54,210 nt of DNA, from positions 89,298-143,507 of the forward strand of contig NZ_JAMTDV010000062.1 in assembly GCF_023806565.1 (NCBI RefSeq). Direction: 5' to 3'. The translations under genes were made by a program, and so were the position numbers. The notes beneath the pieces are model-generated. The model was not told where the DNA came from and did no database searches. It saw only the letters and a program-made list of their open reading frames with translations. The DNA is from Accumulibacter sp. (lineage in GTDB: Bacteria > Pseudomonadota > Gammaproteobacteria > Burkholderiales > Rhodocyclaceae). Positions 8,990 through 17,238 of this stretch are shown one piece after another (position 1 is the stretch's first letter; the number at the start of each line of letters is the position of its first letter).

Positions 8990-9046
8990 TCTTCTTCCGG
9001 ATTCCACCGTTCGACTTTCAGCAAGCCATCGATCTTTCCGAGGAAG

Positions 9047-9418
9047 CTAGTGATCGGGTAGATCGTTTGAAGGGATTCGCCGGGGAGTCCTGCCGTCCTT
9101 GCCCTGACCGGGAGGAGGCGCGAATCGTCGGCCGGGAAACCGGCGCTGGTGCGGAAGCCGCCGACGTGCGATACCCAGCCAGCCGACGACCGTCGAACCG
9201 AACAACCAGGCGGCGGCCGGCACGGGTAAGGCGGTGGCGGTCTGAATGTAGAACTGGTTGGTACCGGTCAGCGTGCGGAAGCTGACCTGCGTGTTGCCCG
9301 GCATGTTCAGGGCGTAGACGCCGTTGCTGTCAGGGCGAAAGTGGTCTTTGCCGAACGTGCCGCGGCTATTCCCGTCACTCCTTCGCGTGGGTTGGTGCAG
9401 TTTGGTTGACGCCGCTTG
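9047..9418 (-). pseudogene. Remnant of a PEP-CTERM (VPxPA-type) secreted protein
   Basis: Read on the minus strand, the open frame from 9418 encodes a short extracellular-looking tail (...DSNGVYALNMPGNTQ...) followed by a textbook exosortase sorting signal: VPAAAWLFGS, a hydrophobic stretch and GIARRR. Such signals end PEP-CTERM proteins, which exosortase-bearing Gram-negative bacteria export and process at the cell envelope. Two things show decay. The frame is closed at once upstream by a TGA at 9419-9421, so no signal peptide or body remains. The natural stop after the Arg cluster is gone, so the frame runs on for about 36 unrelated residues. The intergenic sequence on either side holds no further recognisable piece. 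Confidence 0.7.
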
Positions 9419-9490
9419 TCAACCGAACTCGGAGGCGAGCGTTGTTCGCTCCATGGAAGAGACGCAACAATACTTCGACAGGAGAAGAGA

Positions 9491-9775
9491 ATGGGTAGTC
9501 TAAGCACCGAATCGTTCGACCAGTTCATCGATTCCCTAAAGCAGGCCGGTGTCGAGATCAGTAACGAGAGCGAGTTGCGCGAGCGACTGGCGGAAGCGCA
9601 GCGTTGGCGTTTTGCTTTCGCCACCTTGGCGGCCAATGGTCGGCCGTTGGGGATTCGTTTTCAGGATGGCGGCAGCGGACTCAACGAGGCAGGAATCCAC
9701 GAGACCTTTGCTCGCTTCCAGTTTCCTGAAGTTCTCCAGAACACCTTTGCGGCCAGCCTTCGGACTGGACATTGA
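9491..9775 (+). CDS. Small conserved protein, tandem paralogue A
   Basis: A 94-aa protein with no recognised function. AGGAG at 9480-9484 sets the ATG at 9491. It aligns without gaps to the 94-aa protein at 10058-10342 with about 60% identity, including a fully conserved block ELRERLAEAQRWRFAFATLA. The layout (short amphipathic helix, E-L-R-x-x-L-x-x-A, then a glycine turn and LGIRF) faintly recalls Nif11-type leader peptides or small helical regulators. There is no double-glycine cleavage site and no cysteine-rich core, so a peptide-precursor reading is weak. A terminator-like hairpin follows at 9858-9885. Confidence 0.7.
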   Translation: MGSLSTESFDQFIDSLKQAGVEISNESELRERLAEAQRWRFAFATLAANGRPLGIRFQDGGSGLNEAGIHETFARFQFPEVLQNTFAASLRTGH

Positions 9776-9857
9776 TCACTCGCTGGTCTTCGCCCGGCGA
9801 AACGCGGCGGCCGTCGGTTCCACCGATCCTTGGCTGACCCCCGGGTGTTGGAGAAAC

Positions 9858-9885
9858 AAAAGGCCCCCGTGTTGATGGGCCTTTT
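9858..9885 (+). terminator. Terminator-like hairpin after paralogue A
   Basis: AAAAGGCCC and GGGCCTTTT form a perfect nine-base-pair stem around a ten-base loop, ending in TTTT. It lies 80 bases after the stop of the 9491-9775 gene and before the second paralogue, so the two copies are probably separate transcripts. The stem is self-complementary at its ends, so it could also work in the opposite direction. Confidence 0.65.
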
Positions 9886-10057
9886 CCGTTTGCTGCATCC
9901 CGTCAAGACTCGCCAAAAGGCTTTGGCCGAAATTTCCCTTCCGTTCGACAGGCGCGATCAATCGAAGCGGCACCTGTTCCATCCTGTCAACCGCTGTCCG
10001 TCCCTAGCGTTATCGACATGGTGGAGACACACGACAACACTGATAATGGAGAGCGAA

Positions 10058-10342
10058 ATGAGTCGTCTAGGTGCCGAGTGTTTTAACCAGTTCCTGGATT
10101 CTCTGAAGCAAGCAGGTATAGTGATAAGCAACGAAACTGAGTTGCGTGAGCGCTTGGCGGAGGCGCAGCGCTGGCGATTTGCCTTCGCCACCCTCGCTCG
10201 CTGCGGGCGCTCGCTGGGCATCCGCTTCGAGGAGTCCGGTGTGCGCGTCAGCAAAGCGGCCATTCACCGCGCTTTCTCCCGTTTCGATCTGCCGGAAAGT
10301 CTGGAGATTTCGTTCGCCGCGGGTCTTCTGGCGCAGCACTGA
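10058..10342 (+). CDS. Small conserved protein, tandem paralogue B
   Basis: The second 94-aa member of the tandem pair. It is placed at ATG 10058 by analogy with copy A and by GGAG at 10048-10051; an in-frame ATG at 10046 is the alternative. Conservation with copy A is strongest in residues 8-53 and weaker toward the C-terminus. The sequence before each start is also alike (both have an ATGG..GAGAC..C.ACAA motif about 35-40 bases upstream, out of frame), which suggests the duplication included the leader. Function is unknown. The short, soluble, charged sequence suggests a small helical binding protein. Confidence 0.7.
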   Translation: MSRLGAECFNQFLDSLKQAGIVISNETELRERLAEAQRWRFAFATLARCGRSLGIRFEESGVRVSKAAIHRAFSRFDLPESLEISFAAGLLAQH

Positions 10343-10567
10343 TGTGCGACTTGCCGTAGCAAGGTCGCGTGTTCCCGCTGCGAGCGTACGAGGGGAGGCG
10401 GACGGACAGGTTTCCCTTCAGGCACGACGGCGACCGCGTGCAGTGGCCAGTTGATGAGCGGTTTCCCGCTGCTTCTGGCGATGGCAAAGGGTCGCGCCTG
10501 AGGGCCGCGTTCACGGTAGTGTTCACGGTTGTTGAAGGATGGTGGCCGTGTGAGTCATAATGTCGCC

Positions 10568-10942
10568 ATGAATGACTCGCCGCCCCAGGATCCGCGTCGC
10601 CGGCTCCGCGAACTCCTCGCCATTCCCGAGCGCGATCGTACCGACGAGCAATGGGATGAACTCATCGAGATCGAGATCACGCTCGCCCCGGGAAACCGCG
10701 AGTCGGATCGTCCTGCGGATCGCCAACCCGAGCGTCAGGCCGAAAAGCGGCAGGGCGTCGCCCCAGGTGGTCGTCGCCCCGAGCAACGCAAGTCCGGACC
10801 CAGGCCCAATCTACCGCGTTCCGATCCGCGATCGCCAGTGCCCCGCATGGAATCTGCAGCGGACGTGACGCCCGAGACGCGCTCGCCCAAGCGACACGTG
10901 CGGCGGCCGCGACGCCCGACTGAGCCCCCGGGCGAGGGCTGA
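10568..10942 (+). CDS. Small hypothetical protein with disordered tail
   Basis: A 124-aa protein. The first 45 residues look structured and conserved-protein-like (SPPQDPRRRLRELLAIPERD, then two acidic helices). The remaining 80 residues are rich in Arg, Pro, Glu and Ser and probably disordered. I do not recognise a family. The ATG at 10568 is chosen because the conserved-looking segment starts there; the frame is open from 10529. It converges with dnaQ, whose stop is 31 bases away. It could be a spurious frame in GC-rich DNA, but the N-terminal composition argues for a real gene. Confidence 0.5.
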   Translation: MNDSPPQDPRRRLRELLAIPERDRTDEQWDELIEIEITLAPGNRESDRPADRQPERQAEKRQGVAPGGRRPEQRKSGPRPNLPRSDPRSPVPRMESAADVTPETRSPKRHVRRPRRPTEPPGEG

Positions 10943-10973
10943 GACCGGCCCTTCTCCGCACTCCGCTATCGCA

Positions 10974-11699
10974 TCAGCTGCCGCTCCTGGCGCGTAACCA
11001 CATACAGTTGCCTTTGCTCGCCTGGTCGATGGCGGTGAGTACTGCTTCATGTTCGGCCAGTTCCTCTGCGCTGGCGCGTGTGACCTGCAGTGTCCGGCGG
11101 GAATGTTCTTCGCCGGGCGCCGCTCGTGCGGCAGCTTCGAGGCGAACTCCTGTATCGTCGTCAAGATCGATGACCAGGCTTTCCTGGCCACGAGTCATTG
11201 CCAGGTAGACCTCGGCAAGTATCTCCGCATCGAGCAGGGCGCCATGCAGCGTGCGATGCGAGTTGTCGATTCCGTAGCGATCACATAGCGCGTTGAGGTT
11301 GTTTTTCTTGCCTGGGTGCAGCTCCTTGGCCATGCGTAGCGTGTCGCACACGGAGTGACAGACGGTATCGATTGGCGCCATTTCAAGCATCGCCAGTTCG
11401 GCGTTGAGGAAACCGACGTCGAACGCTGCGTTGTGGATGACCAGTTCGGCACCGCGCACAAAATCCAGAAACTCTGGCGCAATGTCGGCGAAGCGGGGCT
11501 TGTCGAGCAGAAACTCGCGGCTGATTCCATGTACCGACAGGGCACCCGCGTCGATTTCCCTATCCGGATTGAGGTAGCGGTGGAAATGGCGGTTGGTCAG
11601 CCGCCGGTTGCGCATCTCGACGCCGGCGATTTCGATGATGCGATGCCCAAGCTTGTGCTCCAGGCCGGTAGTCTCGGTATCGAGAAAGATCTGGCGCAT
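10974..11699 (-). CDS. dnaQ: DNA polymerase III epsilon subunit (3'-5' proofreading exonuclease)
   Basis: A 241-aa DEDDh exonuclease that proofreads for the replicative polymerase. Exo I is DTETTG at residues 7-12, Exo II is HNAAFDVGFL near residue 90 and Exo III is HGALLDAEILAEVYL near residue 155, with the H-x4-D pair intact. The C-terminal tail after about residue 185 would contact the alpha subunit. The length matches E. coli DnaQ (243 aa). It lies 23 bases after rnhA on the same strand, in the conserved methyltransferase-rnhA-dnaQ order also found in E. coli (yafS-rnhA-dnaQ, there with rnhA and dnaQ divergent). Confidence 0.96.
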   Translation of the reverse strand: MRQIFLDTETTGLEHKLGHRIIEIAGVEMRNRRLTNRHFHRYLNPDREIDAGALSVHGISREFLLDKPRFADIAPEFLDFVRGAELVIHNAAFDVGFLNAELAMLEMAPIDTVCHSVCDTLRMAKELHPGKKNNLNALCDRYGIDNSHRTLHGALLDAEILAEVYLAMTRGQESLVIDLDDDTGVRLEAAARAAPGEEHSRRTLQVTRASAEELAEHEAVLTAIDQASKGNCMWLRARSGS

Positions 11700-11722
11700 G
11701 TGCGGCTTCCTATGTCCGTCGC

Positions 11723-12184
11723 CTAGCGGGGAGCGGGCACTTGACGCAGTTCGTCCATGGCTCGATTGGCCAGCGCGTCGGCGCGCTCATTGCCGGGCTG
11801 CCCGGCATGGCCTCTGACCCAGCACCACCTGATCCGGTGCTGGCCGGCGAGCTCGTCCAGCCGTTGCCAGAGATCGGCGTTCTTCACCGGCTGCTTGTCG
11901 GCGGTGCGCCAGCCATTTCGCTTCCAGTTGTGGATCCACTCGCTGATGCCTTTCTGCACATACTGGGAATCGGTGTGCAGTTCGATTGTCGCCGGTCTCT
12001 TGAGCGCTTCCAGGGCACGGATCGCGGCGGTCAATTCCATGCGGTTGTTGGTGGTCGATGCTTCCCCACCCCACAGTTCCTTCACGCGGTCGCCTGCCTG
12101 CAGCAGCACCCCCCAGCCCCCCGGTCCGGGATTGCCGCGACAGCCGCCGTCGGCGTAGATGATGACGGCTGATTCAGCGCTCAC
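11723..12184 (-). CDS. rnhA: Ribonuclease HI
   Basis: A 153-aa RNase HI, which cuts the RNA strand of RNA-DNA hybrids during replication and R-loop removal. All four catalytic carboxylates are visible in context: [11 protein letters not shown] (Asp near 11), NNRMELTAA (Glu near 50), ELHTDSQYV (Asp near 72) and GNERADALA (Asp near 136). The length is normal. The start overlaps the end of the upstream methyltransferase gene by 11 bases, indicating one operon running methyltransferase, rnhA, dnaQ. Confidence 0.96.
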   Translation of the reverse strand: MSAESAVIIYADGGCRGNPGPGGWGVLLQAGDRVKELWGGEASTTNNRMELTAAIRALEALKRPATIELHTDSQYVQKGISEWIHNWKRNGWRTADKQPVKNADLWQRLDELAGQHRIRWCWVRGHAGQPGNERADALANRAMDELRQVPAPR

Positions 12185-12893
12185 GTCGTTCTTTCTTGCT
12201 GATTGCCGACAATGCCTTGCGTGGAGCCCCCTGCTGTTTCCATCGTGGGACGATCAGGCGCATGCCGTGAACGCGCTTGATCGCCCGCAAGAGGTAGACC
12301 CCGCCGGCAAAGCTCCACCAGCGACTGCCAACAGCTTCCAGAAAGTGCCAGTGCTTCAGCCAGCGTTCATGCATGCATGGCGGCGAGTAACAACCGAGAC
12401 TGGCGCACTCGACCTCGAAACCGAGCAATTGCAGCCAGTCCTTGAGACGTGGCACTGACAGGTATTGCCCCTCCCAAGGGAAATCGCCGGGGCAGTTGGG
12501 CAGGCGGCGGCGCAGGCCCCAGAGCGAGATCGGATTGAACCCGGTAAGCAGCAGCTCGCCCTCGGGAATCAGCACACGCTCGACCTCGCGCAGGATCTGG
12601 TGTGGGTCCCGGTGGAATTCGAGGACGTGCGGCATGACAATCAGATCGATGCTATGGGCGGCGAATGGCAACTGCCGCAAATCGCAGAGAACGTCAACCC
12701 TGCCCGAGTCGGCAGCGACCTGGCGCAAGGGAATGCGATTCTGCGCAAGCAGATCGCGTTGCGGCATGCCCAACTGGATCGCGTTGTAGCCGAAAACGTC
12801 GACGACCACGGCGTCGATCGCGGCCTGTTCCCACGCCATGACGTAATTCCCCTGTGGGGATTGCAGCCACGCGTCGAGGCCGAGGATTGACAT
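12174..12893 (-). CDS. SAM-dependent methyltransferase (YafS-like)
   Basis: A 239-aa class I methyltransferase-like protein. The fold is shown by [27 protein letters not shown] (motif IV region, with the glycine-rich motif I degenerate) and [22 protein letters not shown], which is nearly the E. coli YafS pattern. The open frame runs back to 13127, but the conserved N-terminus begins at the ATG at 12893. It is the first gene of the rnhA-dnaQ operon. Its start is only 24 bases from the divergent gloB start, so the two promoters must overlap coding sequence or each other. The substrate is unknown in the family. Confidence 0.85.
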   Translation of the reverse strand: MSILGLDAWLQSPQGNYVMAWEQAAIDAVVVDVFGYNAIQLGMPQRDLLAQNRIPLRQVAADSGRVDVLCDLRQLPFAAHSIDLIVMPHVLEFHRDPHQILREVERVLIPEGELLLTGFNPISLWGLRRRLPNCPGDFPWEGQYLSVPRLKDWLQLLGFEVECASLGCYSPPCMHERWLKHWHFLEAVGSRWWSFAGGVYLLRAIKRVHGMRLIVPRWKQQGAPRKALSAISKKERRER

Positions 12894-12917
12894 TTTCTGC
12901 AGTTCTTTCAAAATTCG

Positions 12918-13685
12918 ATGATGTTTGACGTCATTCAGATACCTGCGTTCCAGGACAACTACATTTGGCTGTTGCGCAAGGGGGCCGCAGCTGTCGTGGT
13001 CGATCCCGGCGACGCTCGCCCCGTGCTCGCAGTGCTGGAGCGCGAGGGACTGTCTCTGCGCAGCATTCTCATCACGCATCACCACGGCGATCACCAGGGT
13101 GGTGTCGCGGACCTGCTGGAGCACCATCCTGCTGCCGAAGTTTTCGGCCCGGCAGCGGAGTCGATTGCCGGTATCAGCAAACCCTTGCGTGGCGGCGATA
13201 CGGTGCAGCTTGATTCACTGGGTGTCGATTTGCGGGTGCTTGCAGTGCCGGGGCATACCCTCGGACACCTTGCGTATTATGGCGCAGCTTGTCTGTTTTG
13301 TGGCGACACCTTGTTCGCCGGCGGCTGCGGTCGTCTGTTTGAGGGAACTGCCGCTCAGATGGCCGATTCGCTGTCTCGCCTGGCGGCATTGCCGGACGAC
13401 ACGGCGGTGTACTGCGCCCACGAATACACGCAGGCGAATCTGCGGTTCGCCTTGGCGGTCGAACCCGGGAATCTTCGGCTGCAAGGTAGAGCGGTGGAGG
13501 TCGCGGAGGCGCGCGCCAAGGGCCAACCGACGGTACCATCAACGATCGGGCTGGAAAAGGCGACCAATCCCTTCCTGCGTTGTAGCGAACCGGAAGTGGT
13601 GGCTTCCGTCCGACGCAGGACACCTGCTGCTGGCGACCAGTTGACGATTTTTGCCGCCCTGCGCGAGTGGAAGAACGGCTTCTGA
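12918..13685 (+). CDS. gloB: Hydroxyacylglutathione hydrolase (glyoxalase II)
   Basis: A 255-aa metallo-beta-lactamase-fold enzyme that hydrolyses S-lactoylglutathione to lactate and glutathione, the second step of methylglyoxal detoxification. The dinuclear metal motif THHHGDH lies near residue 53, with further ligands in [26 protein letters not shown] and YCAHEYT. The C-terminal HAGH domain ends in the usual RR-x-x-K-like region. A second ATG at 12921 is an equally possible start. Pairing with the methyltransferase/rnhA/dnaQ block is a classical proteobacterial neighbourhood. Confidence 0.95.
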   Translation: MMFDVIQIPAFQDNYIWLLRKGAAAVVVDPGDARPVLAVLEREGLSLRSILITHHHGDHQGGVADLLEHHPAAEVFGPAAESIAGISKPLRGGDTVQLDSLGVDLRVLAVPGHTLGHLAYYGAACLFCGDTLFAGGCGRLFEGTAAQMADSLSRLAALPDDTAVYCAHEYTQANLRFALAVEPGNLRLQGRAVEVAEARAKGQPTVPSTIGLEKATNPFLRCSEPEVVASVRRRTPAAGDQLTIFAALREWKNGF

Positions 13686-13824
13686 CGCAGCGGCTTCTGA
13701 CGCAGCAACTTTCCGCGCGTACGTGGTCATTGGTTTTCCCGGCCGCCCGTGGGCTCGCCGTGACGCGGATGCGGGGGCCGTCTCTTCATGCTAAATTGGC
13801 AATTTCCCCTGCTCGCCAGCCGCC

Positions 13825-16800
13825 ATGAATGACCAAGCCGCTCCGCTCGGGGCAGCCGCCTCCCGCTTCGTCGCAAAATATGGGTGGTGGCTGCTGCTCG
13901 CCATACTGGGCATCGGCCTGCTCGGTTTTGTCGTTCTGCCACCAATACTGAAGTCAATCCTGGTGGATGAGCTCGCCGCCACGTTGCATCGTCCGGTGAG
14001 CATCGCCAGCATCCGCATCAACCCCTACGCCCTGTCCGTGCAGATCGATGGATTTGCCATCGAGGAAAAGGGAGGGGGCGACAAGGTGGCGGGCTTCGAC
14101 CGGCTGTACGTCAACTTGGAATCCAGTTCGCTGTTTCGCGGCGGGCCGGTGATCAGCGAGCTGCAGTTGGCCGGTCCAAGGCTGAAACTGGTGCGTCTGG
14201 CCGACGGACGTTTGAACTTTTCCGATCTGATCGACGAGTTCTTGGCCCGACCCGAGTCGAACGAGCAGACGCCCTCCTTCGCGGTCAGCAATATCCAGAT
14301 TACTGGCGGCCAGCTCGAGTACGACGACCGGATGCTTGATGAAAGACATCTCGTCAGCGAGTTGAGCATTGCATTGCCATTCCTTTCGAGCCTGCCCAGT
14401 TCGACCGAAATCTTCGTCGAACCGGCTTTTTCCGCGTTGATCGATGGCTCATTGCTGGTCGCTCAGGGCAAGAGCAAGCCTTTCGCAAAGTCCAGGGAAA
14501 GCGAGCTGGCTCTGAATTTTCGCGATGTGCACCTTGGCCGGTATCTCGCGTATTCGCCGATTCGCCTGCCGATCGAGGTCGCTTCCGGCGCGCTTGACAG
14601 TGAGTTGAAGCTGGGCTTTCGCCGTGCGGACGATGATCGCTCTACGCTCAGTGTGTCTGGAAGTTTCGCCATCAAGGATCTGCTGGTCAAGGATAGCGAA
14701 GGTGGTCCGTTGTTGGCCCTGAGGCGCCTGGAGGTGGAGCTTGGTGAGGTGGATCCCGCCAACGGGAATTTCGCAATTGAACGGGTTGCCGTCGATGGCC
14801 CCGAAATCCACGCGCGGGTCAGCCGGCAAGGGACGATCAACTGGATCGATTTCTTCAACAAGCAACTCGGGTCTCGCGGAGCGCCAGAGGCGGATGCCAG
14901 AACGGCCAGGCAGCCCTCGTCGCCAAGCTGGTCGCTCGGAGAAGCGAGAATAACCGGTGGTGTGCTGCGTTGGTTCGACGAATCGCATGGTGCGCCGTTC
15001 GAGGCTAGCGTCGAGGGACTCGAGGCGAGCTTGAAGGGACTCGACAGCAGCGGTGACGGGTCAGCCGAATTCGCTGCGGCGTGGCGGCTGCAGGCTGGAC
15101 AGTGGATCAAAGGGGACGCGTTTTCGATCAGGGGAGGCCATCTCCGCCTCGCCAAGCGCGAGATCGCGATCGACGAGGTTGCCGTGCGCGGTACCCGGCT
15201 GCTGCTGCGACGAGCTGCCGATGGCAGGATCGAGTTCGTTCCGCCGCCTTCCCTGCGCGCCGTCCAAGCCGCGCGCAAGGATTCGGGAGCACCATGGAAA
15301 TTGAACGTCGCCAAGTACCACGGGGAGGACTTGGGGCTGCGTTTCGAGGATGGCGCTGTTTCGCCGGCAGTGGTGAACACCATCGAGGCAATGAACGTCG
15401 ACGCCGAGAACCTGTCGACGGAGCCGGGCAGGAAAGCGAAGGTGGCGGCACGGTTTCGCATCAACCGCCGGGGCGAGATCGAGGTGGGTGGCAGTTTTCA
15501 GCCTTTCCCACTCGAGGCGGACCTCAAGGTAGGCGTCACGGCGTTTGAACTCTTGCCGGTACAGCCTTACTTTACGGAGCGCTTGAACGTCGAGGTCAGC
15601 CGTGGTCAGGTGACACTCAACGGTGACCTGGAATTGCGTCAGTCGGGGCCTGGTTCGCCAGACAGTGCCCGGCTGTCCGGCGGTTTTGCCGGACAGGTGA
15701 CGGTGGGCGATTTCTATGCGGTCGACAAGATCAACTCGGCAGACTTCCTGAAGTGGAAATCCTTGTATGTCGGAAAGGTCGAGGCCCGTCTGAATCCCGA
15801 TTCGCTCTCGATCGGCGAGGTGGCACTGGCCGATTTCTTCGCGCGCGTGATCGTCAGTCGTGAGGGGAAGCTGAACCTGCTGCAGATCGTTCGTCAGAAC
15901 GACGCGGCGACGCCGAAAGCGCAAGTGCAGCCGGTGGTGGCGGGCGGCGATACGGCCGTGGCGGCGGTGGCGACGGGCACGCCGAGGCCGCCGATAAGGA
16001 TCGGCAGGATCACCTTGCAGGGTGGCGACATCCGGTTCAGCGACAACTTCGTAAAGCCGAATTACTCGGCGAATCTGAAGAAGATCGGCGGCACGATCAG
16101 TGGTCTGTCGTCCGCAGCGGAAAGCGTGGCGACTCTCGACCTGCGTGGAAGCTACGACAATCTTGCGCCTCTCAGCATTTCCGGGCAAGTGAACCCGCTT
16201 TCACCCAGGCCCTATCTCGACGTGCAGGCGGAGATCAAGGGCGTGGAGTTAACTTCGCTTTCACCGTATTCGGGGAAGTATGCGGGTTATGCGATCGAAA
16301 AGGGCAAGCTGTCGCTGTTCGTCAAGTACAAGATCGAGAATAACCGGATGACCGCCGAGAATCGCGTGTTCCTCGATCAACTGACTTTCGGCAACGCGGT
16401 CGACAGTCCGGACGCGACCAAGCTGCCGGTGATGCTGGCGGTTGCTCTGCTGAAGAACCGGAATGGTGAGATTGACATCAATCTACCGATTGCCGGTTCC
16501 CTCGATGACCCGGAATTCAGCGTCGGCGGACTGGTGGTCAAGGTGATCATGAACCTGCTGGTGAAGGCGGTGACTTCACCTTTCGCGCTGCTGGGATCGA
16601 TATTTGGTGGCGGCGAGGAGCTTTCAAACCTGGAATTCGACCCTGGCCAGGCGACGATTACTCCGCAGGCGCAGCAGCGCATCGAGAATCTCGCCAAGGC
16701 ACTGAACGATCGGCCTGCACTGAAACTGGACATCGAAGGACGAGCGGACTCCGACGGCGATACGGAAGGGCTCAAGCGGGCGCGTCTGGATCAGAAAGTG

Positions 16801-17187
16801 CGGGATCTGAAGCGTGAGGACCTCGCCAGAAAGGGGGGACGGAATGGAGCGACGGACGTCGTCGAAGTCAGTTCAGGGGAATACCCGGCACTCCTGGAAC
16901 GGGTCTACCGGGCGGAAAAATTTCCCAAGCCACGCAATCTGATTGGGATGGTGAAAGGGCTTCCGGTCGACGAAATGGAGAAACTGATCCTGGCCAACTC
17001 GATTGTCGAGGAAGAGGATCTGCGCGAACTTGCGGATCGGCGGGCAAAGGCAGTGCTGGATGGGCTGGTCGCGCGTCAGGTCGATGGCGAACGCCTGTTT
17101 CTGCTGCCGGTGAAGCTCGGCGCGGCGAGCGGTCGGTCGGACGGATCGCTACCCAAGGAAAACCGGGTGGCACTTTCGCTCAAGTAG
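13825..17187 (+). CDS. Large DUF748/AsmA-like envelope protein with OmpA-like tail
   Basis: A 1120-aa protein anchored by one N-terminal membrane helix (WWLLLAILGIGLLGFVVLPP, about residues 25-45). The rest is periplasmic and made of repeated beta-rich DUF748 segments typical of the AsmA-like superfamily. These proteins form long grooved bridges and are implicated in lipid transport between membranes. Near residue 935 the sequence LEFDPGQATITPQAQQRI starts an OmpA-like region that stays partly recognisable (DIEGRADSDGD), which may contact peptidoglycan. The gene stands after gloB with a 139-base gap and 51 bases before rmuC. The exact substrate cannot be read from sequence. Confidence 0.85.
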   Translation: MNDQAAPLGAAASRFVAKYGWWLLLAILGIGLLGFVVLPPILKSILVDELAATLHRPVSIASIRINPYALSVQIDGFAIEEKGGGDKVAGFDRLYVNLESSSLFRGGPVISELQLAGPRLKLVRLADGRLNFSDLIDEFLARPESNEQTPSFAVSNIQITGGQLEYDDRMLDERHLVSELSIALPFLSSLPSSTEIFVEPAFSALIDGSLLVAQGKSKPFAKSRESELALNFRDVHLGRYLAYSPIRLPIEVASGALDSELKLGFRRADDDRSTLSVSGSFAIKDLLVKDSEGGPLLALRRLEVELGEVDPANGNFAIERVAVDGPEIHARVSRQGTINWIDFFNKQLGSRGAPEADARTARQPSSPSWSLGEARITGGVLRWFDESHGAPFEASVEGLEASLKGLDSSGDGSAEFAAAWRLQAGQWIKGDAFSIRGGHLRLAKREIAIDEVAVRGTRLLLRRAADGRIEFVPPPSLRAVQAARKDSGAPWKLNVAKYHGEDLGLRFEDGAVSPAVVNTIEAMNVDAENLSTEPGRKAKVAARFRINRRGEIEVGGSFQPFPLEADLKVGVTAFELLPVQPYFTERLNVEVSRGQVTLNGDLELRQSGPGSPDSARLSGGFAGQVTVGDFYAVDKINSADFLKWKSLYVGKVEARLNPDSLSIGEVALADFFARVIVSREGKLNLLQIVRQNDAATPKAQVQPVVAGGDTAVAAVATGTPRPPIRIGRITLQGGDIRFSDNFVKPNYSANLKKIGGTISGLSSAAESVATLDLRGSYDNLAPLSISGQVNPLSPRPYLDVQAEIKGVELTSLSPYSGKYAGYAIEKGKLSLFVKYKIENNRMTAENRVFLDQLTFGNAVDSPDATKLPVMLAVALLKNRNGEIDINLPIAGSLDDPEFSVGGLVVKVIMNLLVKAVTSPFALLGSIFGGGEELSNLEFDPGQATITPQAQQRIENLAKALNDRPALKLDIEGRADSDGDTEGLKRARLDQKVRDLKREDLARKGGRNGATDVVEVSSGEYPALLERVYRAEKFPKPRNLIGMVKGLPVDEMEKLILANSIVEEEDLRELADRRAKAVLDGLVARQVDGERLFLLPVKLGAASGRSDGSLPKENRVALSLK

Positions 17188-17238
17188 TGCCGCTCGTTGC
17201 CCGCTGCGTTGGCAATCGGCTTCCCGGAAGAACAAGCG

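Noticed and set aside
7370-9007. 545-codon frame opposite the metallophosphoesterase
   Set aside because: It is antisense to a gene with intact metal-binding motifs, and lacks any recognisable domain of its own.
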